Source: Aurantibacter aestuarii (lineage in GTDB: Bacteria; Bacteroidota; Bacteroidia; Flavobacteriales; Flavobacteriaceae). Taken from it: 64,000 bases of DNA. The stretch is taken from NCBI RefSeq assembly GCF_003008425.1, contig NZ_PXOQ01000006.1, positions 1 to 64,000 of the forward strand. The letters are read 5' to 3'. Position 1 is the stretch's first letter, and every line of letters starts with the position of its first letter. A program made the translations under genes and the position numbers. The notes beneath the pieces are model-generated. The model saw only the letters and a list, made by a program, of their open reading frames with translations. It searched no databases and was not told where the DNA came from. Shown one piece after another: positions 25,680 to 36,599 of the stretch.

Positions 25680-25986
25680 GTTTAATGACATATTAAGAGG
25701 TAAGTTTTTGGTTAGTGACGATTCGTTTAAAAACTGGCGCATCATCATATTTATTTCAGTATTAGCTCTTATAATGATAGCAAGCTCGCATAGTGCAGAT
25801 AAAAAAGTTCATGAAATTGCAAAATTGACAGATCAGGTTAAAGAGTTGCGCTCTGCGCTTTTTGATGGGAGAACTCAGTTAATGCAACTTAAAATGGAAT
25901 CTAATGTGGTAAAGCGAATGGAAGAGAAAAGCATTGCGCCTTCCGAGATTCCACCAAATAAAATAATAGTAAAAACAAGTAAGTAA
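25672..25986 (+). CDS. ftsL: FtsL-like cell division protein
   Basis: 104 residues, single membrane helix at about 23-40 (WRIIIFISVLALIMIAS) followed by a coiled-coil-like segment (VHEIAKLTDQVKELRSALFDGRTQLMQLKMESNVVKRM) in the periplasm. Size, topology and position between rsmH and the transpeptidase fit FtsL, although sequence identity within this family is low. The start is GTG and overlaps the rsmH stop by 8 bases. FtsL links with FtsB and FtsQ to activate FtsW and FtsI. No separate ftsB is seen here. Confidence 0.85.
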   Translation: MSKFNDILRGKFLVSDDSFKNWRIIIFISVLALIMIASSHSADKKVHEIAKLTDQVKELRSALFDGRTQLMQLKMESNVVKRMEEKSIAPSEIPPNKIIVKTSK

Positions 25987-25990
25987 TAAC

Positions 25991-27997
25991 GTGGCAGTAC
26001 AAGAAAAGGGCATATTAAACCGATTGTATTTTGTGGCTGGATGTATGTTCATCTTCGGCATTGCTGTGGTATTTAAATTATTTAGCATTCAGTTTATTCA
26101 AGGTGATAAATACCGTGAAATGGCCGATAAACGCGATATCAAGGAAATGGTTATTCCTGCAAATCGTGGTAACGTTTATTCTTCAAACGGAAACTTACTG
26201 GCAACTTCCATTCCTAAGTACGATATCCGCTTTGATGCGTTGGCGTCTTCAAATAAAAATTTCGAAAAACATATTAAAGGTTTGTCAGATTCACTATCGG
26301 TGTATTTTGGGAAGCCCTCATCATATTATACTCAGAAGCTTAGAAAAGAACGTAAAAACAAAAGTCGCTATTTACTATTAGCTCGTAATATTGGTTATTC
26401 ACAATATTTAAGATTCAGAAGTTTTCCATTACTAAACTTAGGTGCTTACAAAGGTGGTTTAATTGTAGAGCAATCGACTAAGCGCGAATATCCATTAGGT
26501 GTAGTTGCGCAAAGAACGATTGGTTATGAGCGTAAAGATGAAGCAGGAAATGTAACTCGTCCAGGAATAGATGGTGCTTTTGGAGAAAGCTATTTAAAAG
26601 GAAAAGATGGGTTGCGCTTAAAGCAGAAAATAGGAAAAGGACAATGGAAGCCTATTGTAGATTATGACCATGTAGAGCCGGTTGATGGTTATGATGTGTA
26701 CACTACGATTGACGTCAACATTCAGGATATTGCACATCACGCATTATTGGAGCAATTGGAGTATTATGAAGCGGAGCACGGTTGTGTGGTAGTAATGGAT
26801 GTAAAAACAGGAGAAATAAAAGCCATAGCTAATCTTGGTAGAACAAGTACCAATACCTATTACGAAAAATTAAATTATGCAGTTGGAGAGTCTCACGAGC
26901 CTGGAAGTTCTTTTAAGTTAATGGCGCTTATGGTGGCTTTGGAAGATAAGAAAATAGACACGTCCACCATAGTCGATACAGGTCGCGGTAAAAAACACTT
27001 TTATGGGCGATATATTACAGATTCTAAAACCGGTGGTTATGGTAAAATCTCTGCAGCGAGAGCTTTAGAGGTGTCTTCCAACATTGGTTTGGCAACCTTA
27101 ATAGATGATGCTTATGCCGATAATCCACAGCAATTTATAGACAAATTAAAATCTTGGCATTTAAATGAACGCTTAGGTGTTGCTATTAAAGGTGAAGGTA
27201 AGCCGGATATTCCTCAACCAGGAGACAAAAAATGGAGCCGTAATGCATTGCCTTCAATTGCATATGGCTATAACCTTAGACTTACACCGCTACAAACTTT
27301 AGCATTTTATAATGCAATTGCAAATAATGGTAAAATGGTTAAACCTCGCTTTATTAAAGAGGTAAAAGAGCACAGTAAGTCTATAGAGAAGTTTGACGAA
27401 ATGATTTTAGTAGATCAAATTGCATCAAAAGAAACTTTAGATAAAATTCACGAAATTTTAAAAAATACAGTAGAAAGAGGTACGGGTAGTAGTTTGTATT
27501 CAAAATACTTTTCTATGGCGGGAAAAACCGGAACTACACGAGTTGAATACTGGAAAGATGGATGGGAAGAAAATCCTAAATACATTTCATCTTTTACAGG
27601 GTATTTTCCAGCTGAAAATCCTAAATATTCTTGTATAGTTGTTATTCATGAGCCTAAAGTTAAAAAAGGATTTTATGGTGCAGATGTGTCGGGTCCAGTA
27701 TTTAAAAAAGTGGCTCAAAAGATATTTACAGATACACCAATTAAGGAAGAAATTAAATCGCTTAACGCAGAAACCGTCCAGTTAACTAAAGACTATAACA
27801 GTTATAACGATAAGGCAAGAACTTATATTACCATTATGCCAAGTGTAGTGGGTTTACCGGTTATGGATGCGGTAGCGCTGTTAGAAAATATGGGCTTAAA
27901 AGTGGTGTTTAATAAAACGGGACGCGTAAAATCGCAGTCCATTTCTAAAGGCATAAAAGTAAAAGCAAATCAAACTATAGAATTAGAAGTGTCGTGA
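25991..27997 (+). CDS. ftsI: Septal peptidoglycan transpeptidase (class B PBP) with a PASTA domain
   Basis: 668 residues from a GTG start. N-terminal membrane helix (about 15-35), PBP dimer domain (VIPANRGNVYSSNGNLLATS), then transpeptidase motifs: S306-x-x-K309 in GSSFKLM, S-S-N in EVSSNIGL and K-T-G in GKTGTTR. A single PASTA domain ends the protein (about 605-668, PSVVGLPVMDAVALLENMGL), which is usual in Bacteroidota PBP2/3. It crosslinks septal peptidoglycan with FtsW. It lies 4 bases after ftsL and overlaps murE by 4 bases. Confidence 0.95.
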   Translation: MAVQEKGILNRLYFVAGCMFIFGIAVVFKLFSIQFIQGDKYREMADKRDIKEMVIPANRGNVYSSNGNLLATSIPKYDIRFDALASSNKNFEKHIKGLSDSLSVYFGKPSSYYTQKLRKERKNKSRYLLLARNIGYSQYLRFRSFPLLNLGAYKGGLIVEQSTKREYPLGVVAQRTIGYERKDEAGNVTRPGIDGAFGESYLKGKDGLRLKQKIGKGQWKPIVDYDHVEPVDGYDVYTTIDVNIQDIAHHALLEQLEYYEAEHGCVVVMDVKTGEIKAIANLGRTSTNTYYEKLNYAVGESHEPGSSFKLMALMVALEDKKIDTSTIVDTGRGKKHFYGRYITDSKTGGYGKISAARALEVSSNIGLATLIDDAYADNPQQFIDKLKSWHLNERLGVAIKGEGKPDIPQPGDKKWSRNALPSIAYGYNLRLTPLQTLAFYNAIANNGKMVKPRFIKEVKEHSKSIEKFDEMILVDQIASKETLDKIHEILKNTVERGTGSSLYSKYFSMAGKTGTTRVEYWKDGWEENPKYISSFTGYFPAENPKYSCIVVIHEPKVKKGFYGADVSGPVFKKVAQKIFTDTPIKEEIKSLNAETVQLTKDYNSYNDKARTYITIMPSVVGLPVMDAVALLENMGLKVVFNKTGRVKSQSISKGIKVKANQTIELEVS

Positions 27998-29457
27998 AAA
28001 ATTTAAAAGACATACTATATAAAGTGGCAATCGAGAGTGTAGTTGGTTCTACGTCGGTTAGTGTAAATGCGCTTCAGTTCAATTCTAAATTAGTAGAAGA
28101 AAATGATGTATTTTTTGCTATTAAAGGAAGTGTTGTAGATGGTCATCAATACATTTCAAACGCTATAAACCAAAAAGCGATTGCTGTTATTTGCGAAGTG
28201 TTGCCAGAACAATTAGATGAAGCGGTAACTTATATAGTTGTAAAAGATAGTAGTGTGGCTTTAGCTATTATGGCGTCTAATTATTTCGAAAATCCATCAA
28301 CAAATCTAAAATTAGTTGGAGTTACAGGAACTAACGGTAAAACCACTATCGCAACGCTTTTATATCAACTCTTTAAAAATGCGGGTTACAAAGTAGGCTT
28401 ATTATCTACAGTTAAAGTAATGGTAGACGATAAAGAATTTCCTGCAACGCATACCACGCCAGACTCTATAAGTATCAATTCTTTTTTAGCTGAAATGAGC
28501 GGTGAAGGCGTCGAGTTTTGTTTTATGGAAGTGAGTTCTCACGGTATCCACCAAAATAGGACTTTAGGCTTACAATTTGAAGGTGGCATATTTACCAACT
28601 TAAGTCATGACCATTTAGATTACCATGAAACCTTTGCGGAATATCGCGATGTTAAAAAGCGTTTTTTCGACCAGCTGCCAAAATCGGCTTTCGCCTTAAC
28701 TAATGTAGACGATAAAAATGGAGCAGTGATGCTTCAAAATACCAAAGCTAAAAAGATAAGTTATGCTTTGAAAAGTATAGCTGATTATCAGGCGAAAATT
28801 TTAGAGAATCAATTAACAGGTCTCCTGCTAAAAATAAATAATAAAGAAGTTTGGACGAAGCTTATTGGAAATTTTAATGCCTATAATGTGTTGGCAATTT
28901 ACGCAACAGCAGAGCTTTTAGGATTAGAAGAGCAAGAGATTTTAAGATTGTTGTCCATTCTAGAAAGTGTAAGTGGTCGTTTTCAATATATCATTTCAGA
29001 TCAAAATATAACGGCAATTGTAGATTATGCTCATACGCCAGATGCTTTAAAAAATGTATTAGAAACCATAAACTCTATTCGCACAAGTAACGAAAATTTA
29101 ATTACGGTAGTAGGTTGTGGCGGGAATCGCGATAAAACAAAGCGTCCAAAAATGGGGCATATTGCATCTGCATTAAGTACTAAAGTGGTGTTTACTAGCG
29201 ATAATCCGAGACATGAAGATCCGGAGATTATTATTGAGGAAATAGAAAAAGGTGTAGAACCACAACATTTTAAAAAAACGATGTCTATTTCAGACCGCAA
29301 ACAAGCTATTAAAACCGCTTGTCAGTTTGCCGAAAGTGGTGATATTATCCTAATAGCAGGTAAGGGACATGAAACGTATCAAGATGTTAAAGGCGTAAAA
29401 TCGGATTTTGACGATTTAAAAATTGTGACACAATTGTTGAAACAATTAGAGAAATAA
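27994..29457 (+). CDS. murE: UDP-N-acetylmuramoyl-tripeptide synthetase (meso-DAP adding)
   Basis: 487 residues, GTG start in a 4-base overlap (GTGA) with ftsI. ATP loop GVTGTNGKTT, the central FTNLSHDHLDYHETFAEY, and the C-terminal D-N-P-R-H-E-D-P motif (TSDNPRHEDPE), which in known MurE enzymes selects meso-diaminopimelate rather than lysine. It adds the third residue to the UDP-MurNAc peptide. The cell wall is therefore of the DAP type. murF, usually next, is not in this cluster. Confidence 0.97.
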   Translation: MKNLKDILYKVAIESVVGSTSVSVNALQFNSKLVEENDVFFAIKGSVVDGHQYISNAINQKAIAVICEVLPEQLDEAVTYIVVKDSSVALAIMASNYFENPSTNLKLVGVTGTNGKTTIATLLYQLFKNAGYKVGLLSTVKVMVDDKEFPATHTTPDSISINSFLAEMSGEGVEFCFMEVSSHGIHQNRTLGLQFEGGIFTNLSHDHLDYHETFAEYRDVKKRFFDQLPKSAFALTNVDDKNGAVMLQNTKAKKISYALKSIADYQAKILENQLTGLLLKINNKEVWTKLIGNFNAYNVLAIYATAELLGLEEQEILRLLSILESVSGRFQYIISDQNITAIVDYAHTPDALKNVLETINSIRTSNENLITVVGCGGNRDKTKRPKMGHIASALSTKVVFTSDNPRHEDPEIIIEEIEKGVEPQHFKKTMSISDRKQAIKTACQFAESGDIILIAGKGHETYQDVKGVKSDFDDLKIVTQLLKQLEK

Positions 29458-29500
29458 TAAATAGAGAAGTAAAAAAGAATTTAAGCAAATAAACAACCAG

Positions 29501-30733
29501 ATGTTATACTATTTATTCGAATTTTTAGAAGAACAATACCAGCTTACCGGAGCGAGTGTGTTTCAATTTATCACATTTCGTGCGGCATTAGCTATTATTT
29601 TGTCATTGTTGTTTTCAACTATATTCGGAAAAAAAATCATTACACTGCTACAAAAAAAGCAGGTTGGAGAATCGGTTAGAGATTTAGGTCTAGAAGGTCA
29701 GGTTGAAAAAGCAGGAACGCCAACCATGGGAGGAATTATTATTATTCTTGCTACGCTAGTGCCTGTACTTCTTTTAGCTAAACTGGAAAATATATATGTA
29801 ATCATGCTTATTGTAACCACGATATGGATGGGAATTGTAGGTTTTACGGACGATTATATAAAAGTATTTAAAAAGGATAAAGGCGGTTTAAGTGGGAAAT
29901 TTAAAGTGCTTGGGCAAATAGGTTTGGGGATCTTTGTTGGCGCGATCATGTATTTTCATCCAGGTGTAACCATTAAGCAGGAAAAAATAAACCCAAAATA
30001 TTCAACAGAAAAAATCACACAAAACTCTCCTATGGAGTTTAATGAAGAAGAGCAGTCATTAAAAACAACTATTCCATTTGTTAAGGATAATGAGTTTGAT
30101 TATGCACAAATTACCACATGGTTTGGAGATGAAACTGGTAAGTATGCTTGGTTAATTTTTATTCCAATAGTCATTTTTATTGTTACCGCAGTGTCTAATG
30201 GTGCAAATCTAACCGATGGTATAGATGGATTAGCGGCGGGGAGTTCTGCCATTATTGTGTTTACACTCGCCATATTTGCTTTTATATCTGGTAACATTGT
30301 GTTCTCAGATTACTTAAACGTCATGTTTATTCCGCGTTTGGGTGAACTCGTGGTGTTTATAGCTGCTTTTGTAGGAGCACTTATTGGGTTTTTATGGTAC
30401 AACACCTATCCTGCTCAGGTTTTTATGGGAGACACAGGAAGTTTAACTATTGGTGGTGTTATCGCGGTAATTGCAATTGCGGTGCGTAAAGAATTATTAA
30501 TACCAGTGTTATGCGGAATTTTCTTTGCAGAATCACTCTCGGTGATTCTTCAAGTAAGCTGGTTTAAATATACACGAAAGAAATTTGGAGAAGGGAGACG
30601 CATATTTAAAATGTCTCCTTTACACCATCATTATCAAAAAGGTGGTTTTCATGAAAGTAAAATTGTAACACGATTTTGGATTATAGGAATTTTTCTAGCC
30701 ATAATTTCTATTGTGACCTTGAAGTTGAGGTAA
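29501..30733 (+). CDS. mraY: Phospho-N-acetylmuramoyl-pentapeptide-transferase
   Basis: 410 residues with about 10 helices. Motifs: [31 protein letters not shown], the [15 protein letters not shown] catalytic Asp segment, and [11 protein letters not shown] near the end. The protein is about 50 residues longer than E. coli MraY. The extra length is an acidic periplasmic or cytosolic loop (about 160-205, [17 protein letters not shown]) between helices, usual in this phylum. It makes lipid I from UDP-MurNAc-pentapeptide. It follows murE by 43 bases. Confidence 0.97.
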   Translation: MLYYLFEFLEEQYQLTGASVFQFITFRAALAIILSLLFSTIFGKKIITLLQKKQVGESVRDLGLEGQVEKAGTPTMGGIIIILATLVPVLLLAKLENIYVIMLIVTTIWMGIVGFTDDYIKVFKKDKGGLSGKFKVLGQIGLGIFVGAIMYFHPGVTIKQEKINPKYSTEKITQNSPMEFNEEEQSLKTTIPFVKDNEFDYAQITTWFGDETGKYAWLIFIPIVIFIVTAVSNGANLTDGIDGLAAGSSAIIVFTLAIFAFISGNIVFSDYLNVMFIPRLGELVVFIAAFVGALIGFLWYNTYPAQVFMGDTGSLTIGGVIAVIAIAVRKELLIPVLCGIFFAESLSVILQVSWFKYTRKKFGEGRRIFKMSPLHHHYQKGGFHESKIVTRFWIIGIFLAIISIVTLKLR

Positions 30734-30774
30734 GTAAAAGAATACAGAGAAGAGAATTTAGATAATAATTTAAA

Positions 30775-32115
30775 ATGAAACAAAACAAAAAAATAGTGGT
30801 TTTAGGTGCTGGCGAAAGCGGTATTGGTACTGCGCTTTTAGCTCAGGCTAAGGGTTATGATGTTTTTGTTTCAGATAAGGGAACGATTAAAGAAAATTAT
30901 AAGCAATCGCTAATTGATAATAACGTCACGTTTGAAGAGCAGCAGCATACCGAATCTAAAATTTTAGATGCCGATGTGGTTATGAAGAGTCCAGGAATAC
31001 CAGATAAAGCGCCGCTTGTGAAACAACTTCGCGAAAACGGGACTCAAGTTATTTCAGAAATCGAATTTGCTTCAGAGTTTACTAATGCAACTTGTGTGGC
31101 TATTACAGGAAGTAATGGTAAAACAACGACTGCCAGATTAACTCATTTCATTTTGGAAAAAGAATTGGAAGTTGGTTTAGGAGGTAATATTGGCGACAGC
31201 TTTGCTTTACAGGTTCTACAAAAAGATGCACCAAATTATGTGTTAGAGATTAGTAGTTTTCAGCTGGACGACTGTTACGCTTTTAATCCTAAAATTGCCA
31301 TTATAACAAATATTACACCAGATCATTTAGATCGGTACGATTATAAATTAGAAAATTATGTAGCGTCTAAATTTCGCATTGTTCAAAACCATACCGAAAA
31401 TGATGTTCTTATTTACGATGCGGACGATGAGATTCTTAACGAGTACATAAATACACACGACATAAAATCAACCTTAATACCATTTTCATTAGTCAAAACT
31501 TTTAAAAATGGTGCTTATTTATCAGATAACAACCTTACAATAACCTTAGAAAACAACACATTCAGTATGCCTACAAAAGATCTAGCTTTAAACGGAAATC
31601 ACAACATTAAAAATGCTATGGCTGCAGCTACCGTAGCCAGTTTGTTAAAAATTAGAAAACAAACTATTAGAGAAAGTTTAGAGAATTTTCAAGGTGTAGA
31701 ACATCGTTTAGAGAATGTGCTTAAAATAAATAAGGTGCAATATATTAACGACTCTAAAGCAACTAATGTAAATGCGACCTATTATGCCCTAGAAAGTATG
31801 GAGGCTCCAACCGTGTGGATTGTTGGTGGTGTAGATAAAGGTAATAATTATAAAGAGTTATTTCCATTTGTAAATGAAAAGGTTAAGGCAATTATATGTT
31901 TAGGTAAGGATAACGAGAAATTAAAGGAAAACTTTAGTGGCATGGTAGATATTCTTGTAGAAACTGAATATATGAGTGAAGCTGTTAAGATTGCATACAA
32001 AATAGCAGAAGCAGGAGATAATGTGTTGTTGTCTCCAGCGTGTGCGAGTTTCGATTTATTTGAAAATTACGAAGACCGTGGGAGACAGTTTAAAGCATCT
32101 GTAAGAAATTTATAA
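30775..32115 (+). CDS. murD: UDP-N-acetylmuramoylalanine--D-glutamate ligase
   Basis: 446 residues. N-terminal Rossmann segment VVLGAGESGIGTALLA, ATP loop AITGSNGKTTTA, the NITPDHLDRYDY segment with catalytic His/Asp, and C-terminal LLSPACASFDLFENYEDRG, all diagnostic of MurD. It adds D-glutamate to UDP-MurNAc-L-alanine. In pathway order it acts before MurE although its gene is after mraY, as in other dcw clusters. Confidence 0.97.
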   Translation: MKQNKKIVVLGAGESGIGTALLAQAKGYDVFVSDKGTIKENYKQSLIDNNVTFEEQQHTESKILDADVVMKSPGIPDKAPLVKQLRENGTQVISEIEFASEFTNATCVAITGSNGKTTTARLTHFILEKELEVGLGGNIGDSFALQVLQKDAPNYVLEISSFQLDDCYAFNPKIAIITNITPDHLDRYDYKLENYVASKFRIVQNHTENDVLIYDADDEILNEYINTHDIKSTLIPFSLVKTFKNGAYLSDNNLTITLENNTFSMPTKDLALNGNHNIKNAMAAATVASLLKIRKQTIRESLENFQGVEHRLENVLKINKVQYINDSKATNVNATYYALESMEAPTVWIVGGVDKGNNYKELFPFVNEKVKAIICLGKDNEKLKENFSGMVDILVETEYMSEAVKIAYKIAEAGDNVLLSPACASFDLFENYEDRGRQFKASVRNL

Positions 32116-32157
32116 ACAACTATAAAAAGTATTTAATACAGCATTTAAAGGAAAGTA

Positions 32158-33375
32158 ATGGAAATGAAAACCGTGTTTAATAACATAAAAGGAGATCGGC
32201 TAATCTGGGCTTTGGTGGCGCTGTTGGCTATATTTTCGTTTTTACCGGTTTATAGTGCGTCCAGTAATTTAGCATATGTTACAGGTTCTGGAAACACATT
32301 TACTTTTTTTATAAAGCATTTTATTCATTTGCTTATGGGGTTTGGAATTATGTATGGCGTACATAAATTTCCTTACCGTTACTTTAGAGGGCTGTCGTTA
32401 ATCATGTTGCCTTTAGTAATTGTTTTACTTATTATAACCATGATTCAAGGCACCACTATAGATGGTGCTAATGCCAGCCGATGGATTAGAATTCCTATTG
32501 TGGGCGTTTCGTTTCAAACATCAACTTTTGCTTCGGTGGTTTTAATGGTTTATGTGGCGCGATACCTATCAAAAATAAAAGATGAAAAGGTGTCGTTTAA
32601 AGAGACCATTCTGCCTCTGTGGTTTCCTGTGTTTTTGGTTTTAATGCTTATTTTACCAAGTAACTTTTCTACTACGGCTATTATATTTTCAATGGTATTG
32701 GTATTAACCTTTCTTGGAGGTTATCCAATTCGGTATCTGGCAGCAATTGTTGGAGCAGGTCTAATTGGTTTTATCATGTTCGTGTTGGTAGCAAAAGCAT
32801 TTCCAGACGCTATGCCTAATCGTGTAGATACATGGATAAGCAGAATTGAAAATTTCTCCGATAACGCAGATACCAAAGAAGATTATCAAATTGAAAAAGC
32901 TAAAATAGCAATTGCTTCTGGCGGTATAAAAGGTGTTGGACCCGGTAAAAGTATTCAAAAAAACTTTTTGCCTCAGTCGTCATCCGACTTCATATTTGCA
33001 ATTATTATAGAAGAATACGGAATGATTGGTGGATTGTTCTTGCTGCTTATGTATATGTTTTTACTCTTTAGAATAGTAATTGTAGCTCAAAAAAGCGATT
33101 CTGTATTTGGAAAACTGCTTGTTTTAGGAGTTGGTATTCCTATCATTTTTCAAGCATTAATAAATATGGCTGTGGCGGTGGAATTATTCCCAGTTACAGG
33201 ACAGACCTTGCCATTTGTAAGTAGTGGAGGTACCAGTATTTGGATGTCATGTTTAGCTATAGGAATTATTTTAAGCGTAAGTGCTAAACGTGAAGAGTTA
33301 AAACAAAAAGAGTCTAACGATTTAGACGAAGATTTAGAAGATAATCCTTTGGAAGTGCTTTCTGAAGCGATGTAA
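32158..33375 (+). CDS. ftsW: FtsW/RodA/SpoVE family septal glycosyltransferase
   Basis: 405 residues, about 10 membrane helices. SEDS family motifs: [32 protein letters not shown], and the late [18 protein letters not shown] proteins polymerise glycan strands from lipid II. Its place between murD and murG points to FtsW rather than RodA. The extra C-terminal tail (about 380-405, [12 protein letters not shown]) is acidic and probably cytosolic. The segment around residues 225-245 ([18 protein letters not shown]) is a periplasmic loop. Confidence 0.95.
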   Translation: MEMKTVFNNIKGDRLIWALVALLAIFSFLPVYSASSNLAYVTGSGNTFTFFIKHFIHLLMGFGIMYGVHKFPYRYFRGLSLIMLPLVIVLLIITMIQGTTIDGANASRWIRIPIVGVSFQTSTFASVVLMVYVARYLSKIKDEKVSFKETILPLWFPVFLVLMLILPSNFSTTAIIFSMVLVLTFLGGYPIRYLAAIVGAGLIGFIMFVLVAKAFPDAMPNRVDTWISRIENFSDNADTKEDYQIEKAKIAIASGGIKGVGPGKSIQKNFLPQSSSDFIFAIIIEEYGMIGGLFLLLMYMFLLFRIVIVAQKSDSVFGKLLVLGVGIPIIFQALINMAVAVELFPVTGQTLPFVSSGGTSIWMSCLAIGIILSVSAKREELKQKESNDLDEDLEDNPLEVLSEAM

Positions 33376-33404
33376 AAAGAAAAGATAAGAATATAAAAAT
33401 AGAA

Positions 33405-34514
33405 ATGACAACTCGTAAATCACATCATTACAAAATTATACTCTCTGGCGGCGGTACAGGTGGTCACATCTATCCTGCAATTGCCATAGCTAACGAGCTT
33501 AAAAGCCGTTACCCAGAAGCAGAGTTTCTTTTTGTTGGAGCAAAAGATCGCATGGAGATGGAAAAAGTGCCTCAGGCGGGGTATGCTATTAAGGGTTTGT
33601 GGATTACGGGCATTCAACGTGCTTTAACTTTAAAAAATATAGCGTTTCCATTTAAATTGGCGAGTAGTTTATATAATGCTTATAAAATTGTAAACAAATT
33701 TAAGCCAGATGTCGCTATAGGTACTGGTGGTTTTGCTAGTGGCCCATTATTGCAAATGGCAAATTTAAAAGGAGTGCCAACCTTGGTGCAAGAGCAAAAC
33801 TCTTATCCTGGTATTACAAATAAGCTGTTAGCTAAACGAGCTAATAAAATATGTGTGGCGTATGACGGATTAGAGCGCTTTTTTCCAAAAGAAAAACTCA
33901 TTAAAACAGGAAACCCTGTGCGTCAGGATTTGTTAGATGTAAGTCAAAATGGAGAAGAAGCTCAAAAATTCTTCAACTTAAAAAAAGATAAAAAGACACT
34001 ATTAGTTTTAGGTGGGAGTTTAGGTGCAAAAGCTATTAATGAATTAATTGAATCGAAACAAGACTATTTCAAAAGTAATAATATTCAAGTTATTTGGCAA
34101 TGTGGAAAGTTATATGCAGAGCGTTTTGAAAAATATAATGCAACAGAAGATATTCAGGTACATACTTTTTTAAATCGAATGGATTTAGCCTATGCTGCGG
34201 CAGATGTAATTATCTCTAGAGCAGGAGCAAGTTCTGTTTCAGAATTATGTATTGTTGGGAAACCTGTTGTGTTTATTCCTTCGCCTTACGTAGCAGAAGA
34301 CCATCAGACTAAAAATGCCGAAGCTGTAGTAAGTAAAAATGCTGCATTGTCAATCCCACAAAATAAATTAGAAGAAGTGTTTGAAGCGCAGTTTTCAGCA
34401 TTACTAAATTCAGCTGAACAACAAGCTGAATTATCTCAAAATATAAAACAACTGGCCCTTACAAATGCAACTAAAGCTATTGTAGACGAAGTTGAAAAAC
34501 TATTAAAAAAATAA
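33405..34514 (+). CDS. murG: Lipid II synthase (MurG N-acetylglucosaminyltransferase)
   Basis: 369 residues, GT28 family. N-terminal glycine loop [21 protein letters not shown], the acceptor-binding [24 protein letters not shown], and the donor-binding C-terminal [11 protein letters not shown] with [16 protein letters not shown]. It adds GlcNAc to lipid I at the inner membrane. The stop codon overlaps the murC start by one base (TAATG). Confidence 0.97.
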   Translation: MTTRKSHHYKIILSGGGTGGHIYPAIAIANELKSRYPEAEFLFVGAKDRMEMEKVPQAGYAIKGLWITGIQRALTLKNIAFPFKLASSLYNAYKIVNKFKPDVAIGTGGFASGPLLQMANLKGVPTLVQEQNSYPGITNKLLAKRANKICVAYDGLERFFPKEKLIKTGNPVRQDLLDVSQNGEEAQKFFNLKKDKKTLLVLGGSLGAKAINELIESKQDYFKSNNIQVIWQCGKLYAERFEKYNATEDIQVHTFLNRMDLAYAAADVIISRAGASSVSELCIVGKPVVFIPSPYVAEDHQTKNAEAVVSKNAALSIPQNKLEEVFEAQFSALLNSAEQQAELSQNIKQLALTNATKAIVDEVEKLLKK

Positions 34515-35887
34515 TGAGTACGACAACATCACATACTGCAAATATTCGCTATACCAATATCTATTTTCTAGGTATTGGAGGAATTGGTATGAGTGCTTTG
34601 GCGCGTTATTTTAAAGCTATGGGTAAAATGGTGGCGGGTTACGATAAAACAAAAACCGATTTAACTCAGACCTTGGATGATTTAGATATAGAAATTCATT
34701 ATACCGATTCTGTAGCCAATATTCCTAAAAATTATTTTAACCATCATAATACTTTGGTGGTCTATACACCTGCTTTGCCAAAAGATTCTAGGGAATTAGC
34801 CTATTTTAAAAATAATGGGTTCGATGTTTTAAAACGAAGTGAAGTTTTAGGTTTAATTACTAAAAACACCTTTAGTTTAGCAGTTGCTGGAACTCACGGT
34901 AAAACGACTACCACTTCAATTTTAGGACACTTATTACGTTTTTGTGAGGTGAAATTAACCGCTTTTTTAGGCGGAATTAGTGAAAATTACAACAGTAATT
35001 TAATACTAAATGGTGATGAGGTAAGTGTTATTGAAGCAGATGAATTTGATCGCTCATTTTTAACATTATCTCCAGATATTGCGTGTATCACTTCAATGGA
35101 TGCCGACCATCTGGATATTTATGGAAGCAAAGAAGCCTTGCATGAGTCGTTTAACGACTTCGCTAAAAGACTAAAACCTGAAGGTGTGTTTTTTGTTAAA
35201 AATGGCCTGCCTATAGATGGTTTAACTTATGGTGTTGAAGATAATTCCGATTATACTGCTCAAAATGTAACTATAAAACAAGGAAGCTATCATTTCGATT
35301 TAAAAACGCCGCAAGAAACGTATGCAGGTTTTACGTTTAGTTTGCCAGGAAGACATAATTTGTCTAATGCTACCGTAGCATTAGCTATGGCATTAAAACA
35401 AGGTTGTAATCCGGAAGATTTGAAAAAGGCTTTAGCCGATTTTAAAGGTGTACAACGCAGATTTAGCTATCAAATAAAAACAGATGATTTAGTGTATATA
35501 GACGATTATGCACATCATCCAGAAGAAATTAATGCGGTACATCAAGCTGTTAGGGAGATGTATCCGGATACTTCGGTAACTGTTGTGTTTCAGCCACACC
35601 TGTTTTCTAGAACTAAAGATTTCGGTCAGGAATTTGCCGATAGTTTATCAAAATTTGATGACATTTTACTGTTAGATATTTATCCAGCTAGAGAGATGCC
35701 TATAGAAGGTGTAGACTCAAATTGGTTATTGGAAATGATAATAAATCCAAACAAAAAAGTAATTAACAAATCAGATCTGGTTGAAGAAATAAAGGCAACC
35801 AAAAACAAAGTGATTTTAAGTTTGGGTGCAGGAGATATTGGGGAACAGGTTAAGCAAATCAAAAAAGGATTGTTAAATGAAAATTAA
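34514..35887 (+). CDS. murC: UDP-N-acetylmuramate--L-alanine ligase
   Basis: 457 residues. FLGIGGIGMSALARY nucleotide fold, ATP loop AVAGTHGKTTTTS, MDADHLDIYGS and the C-terminal YIDDYAHHPEEI with VVFQPHLFSRT are diagnostic. It catalyses the first peptide addition on UDP-MurNAc. It overlaps murG by 1 base and ftsQ by 11 bases, implying translational coupling. Confidence 0.97.
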   Translation: MSTTTSHTANIRYTNIYFLGIGGIGMSALARYFKAMGKMVAGYDKTKTDLTQTLDDLDIEIHYTDSVANIPKNYFNHHNTLVVYTPALPKDSRELAYFKNNGFDVLKRSEVLGLITKNTFSLAVAGTHGKTTTTSILGHLLRFCEVKLTAFLGGISENYNSNLILNGDEVSVIEADEFDRSFLTLSPDIACITSMDADHLDIYGSKEALHESFNDFAKRLKPEGVFFVKNGLPIDGLTYGVEDNSDYTAQNVTIKQGSYHFDLKTPQETYAGFTFSLPGRHNLSNATVALAMALKQGCNPEDLKKALADFKGVQRRFSYQIKTDDLVYIDDYAHHPEEINAVHQAVREMYPDTSVTVVFQPHLFSRTKDFGQEFADSLSKFDDILLLDIYPAREMPIEGVDSNWLLEMIINPNKKVINKSDLVEEIKATKNKVILSLGAGDIGEQVKQIKKGLLNEN

Positions 35888-36596
35888 TTATAACTACATA
35901 AAAATAAGCTTATTAGCCATTTTTACAGTGATTATCTGTTCATTTGCCACATCAAGGAATAAAAAGCGTTTGGTAAGCAAACCTCAAATAGAATTTTTAG
36001 GCACCAATAACCTTTTTATAACGAGTGATGCTGTTAGTAACTTGTTAATACAAAATCATCCAGCTTATAAAAACCTTACAAAAGAAGCTTTAGATTTGAA
36101 TGGTTTAGAGCAGTCCTTACTGAAAAATCCAATGATCTCTAATGCAGAGGTTTATGTGAATGCGCAAGGTGTTTTAAAGGCAGAAGTATTGCAAAAACAA
36201 CCTATAGCTCGCGTTATGGGTCAGCAACAATTTTATATAGATAGTAATGGTGGCTACATGCCATTATCGGCTAACTATACAGAACGTGTTCCGTTTGTAA
36301 CTGGTGAAGTTTCAAAGCAAAAGCTAAATCTAGTATACCAAATGGCGCATGCTGTGTTAAATGATTCGTTTTTAAAAAAACAGGTCATTGAAATTCATCA
36401 GGATAAAGATGAGTTAATTAGTTTAAAACTAAGAGAGACTAATTTTGAAGTGATTGTTGGATCACTTGAAAATTTAGAAAAAAAAGTCAATAACCTGAAA
36501 GCTTTTTTTATAAAAGCCACTAAGGATAAGACGTTAAATGAGTATAAAACCGTGAATTTGCAATTTGATAACCAAGTTGTTTGTAGCAAAGTTTAA
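35877..36596 (+). CDS. ftsQ: FtsQ-like cell division protein
   Basis: 239 residues. One N-terminal membrane helix (about 8-24, IKISLLAIFTVIICSFA), then a POTRA-like segment (about 40-105) and a beta domain with the LPLSANYTERVPFVTGEV turn. The sequence is divergent from proteobacterial FtsQ, but topology and position between murC and ftsA support the call. It bridges cytosolic and periplasmic division proteins. It overlaps murC by 11 bases and ends 3 bases before ftsA. Confidence 0.88.
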   Translation: MKINYNYIKISLLAIFTVIICSFATSRNKKRLVSKPQIEFLGTNNLFITSDAVSNLLIQNHPAYKNLTKEALDLNGLEQSLLKNPMISNAEVYVNAQGVLKAEVLQKQPIARVMGQQQFYIDSNGGYMPLSANYTERVPFVTGEVSKQKLNLVYQMAHAVLNDSFLKKQVIEIHQDKDELISLKLRETNFEVIVGSLENLEKKVNNLKAFFIKATKDKTLNEYKTVNLQFDNQVVCSKV

Positions 36597-36599
36597 GTT

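Noticed and set aside
26031-26381. 116-residue open frame overlapping the start of ftsI in another frame
   Set aside because: The ftsI frame carries all the known PBP motifs; the alternative has no domain and is a frame-shift shadow.
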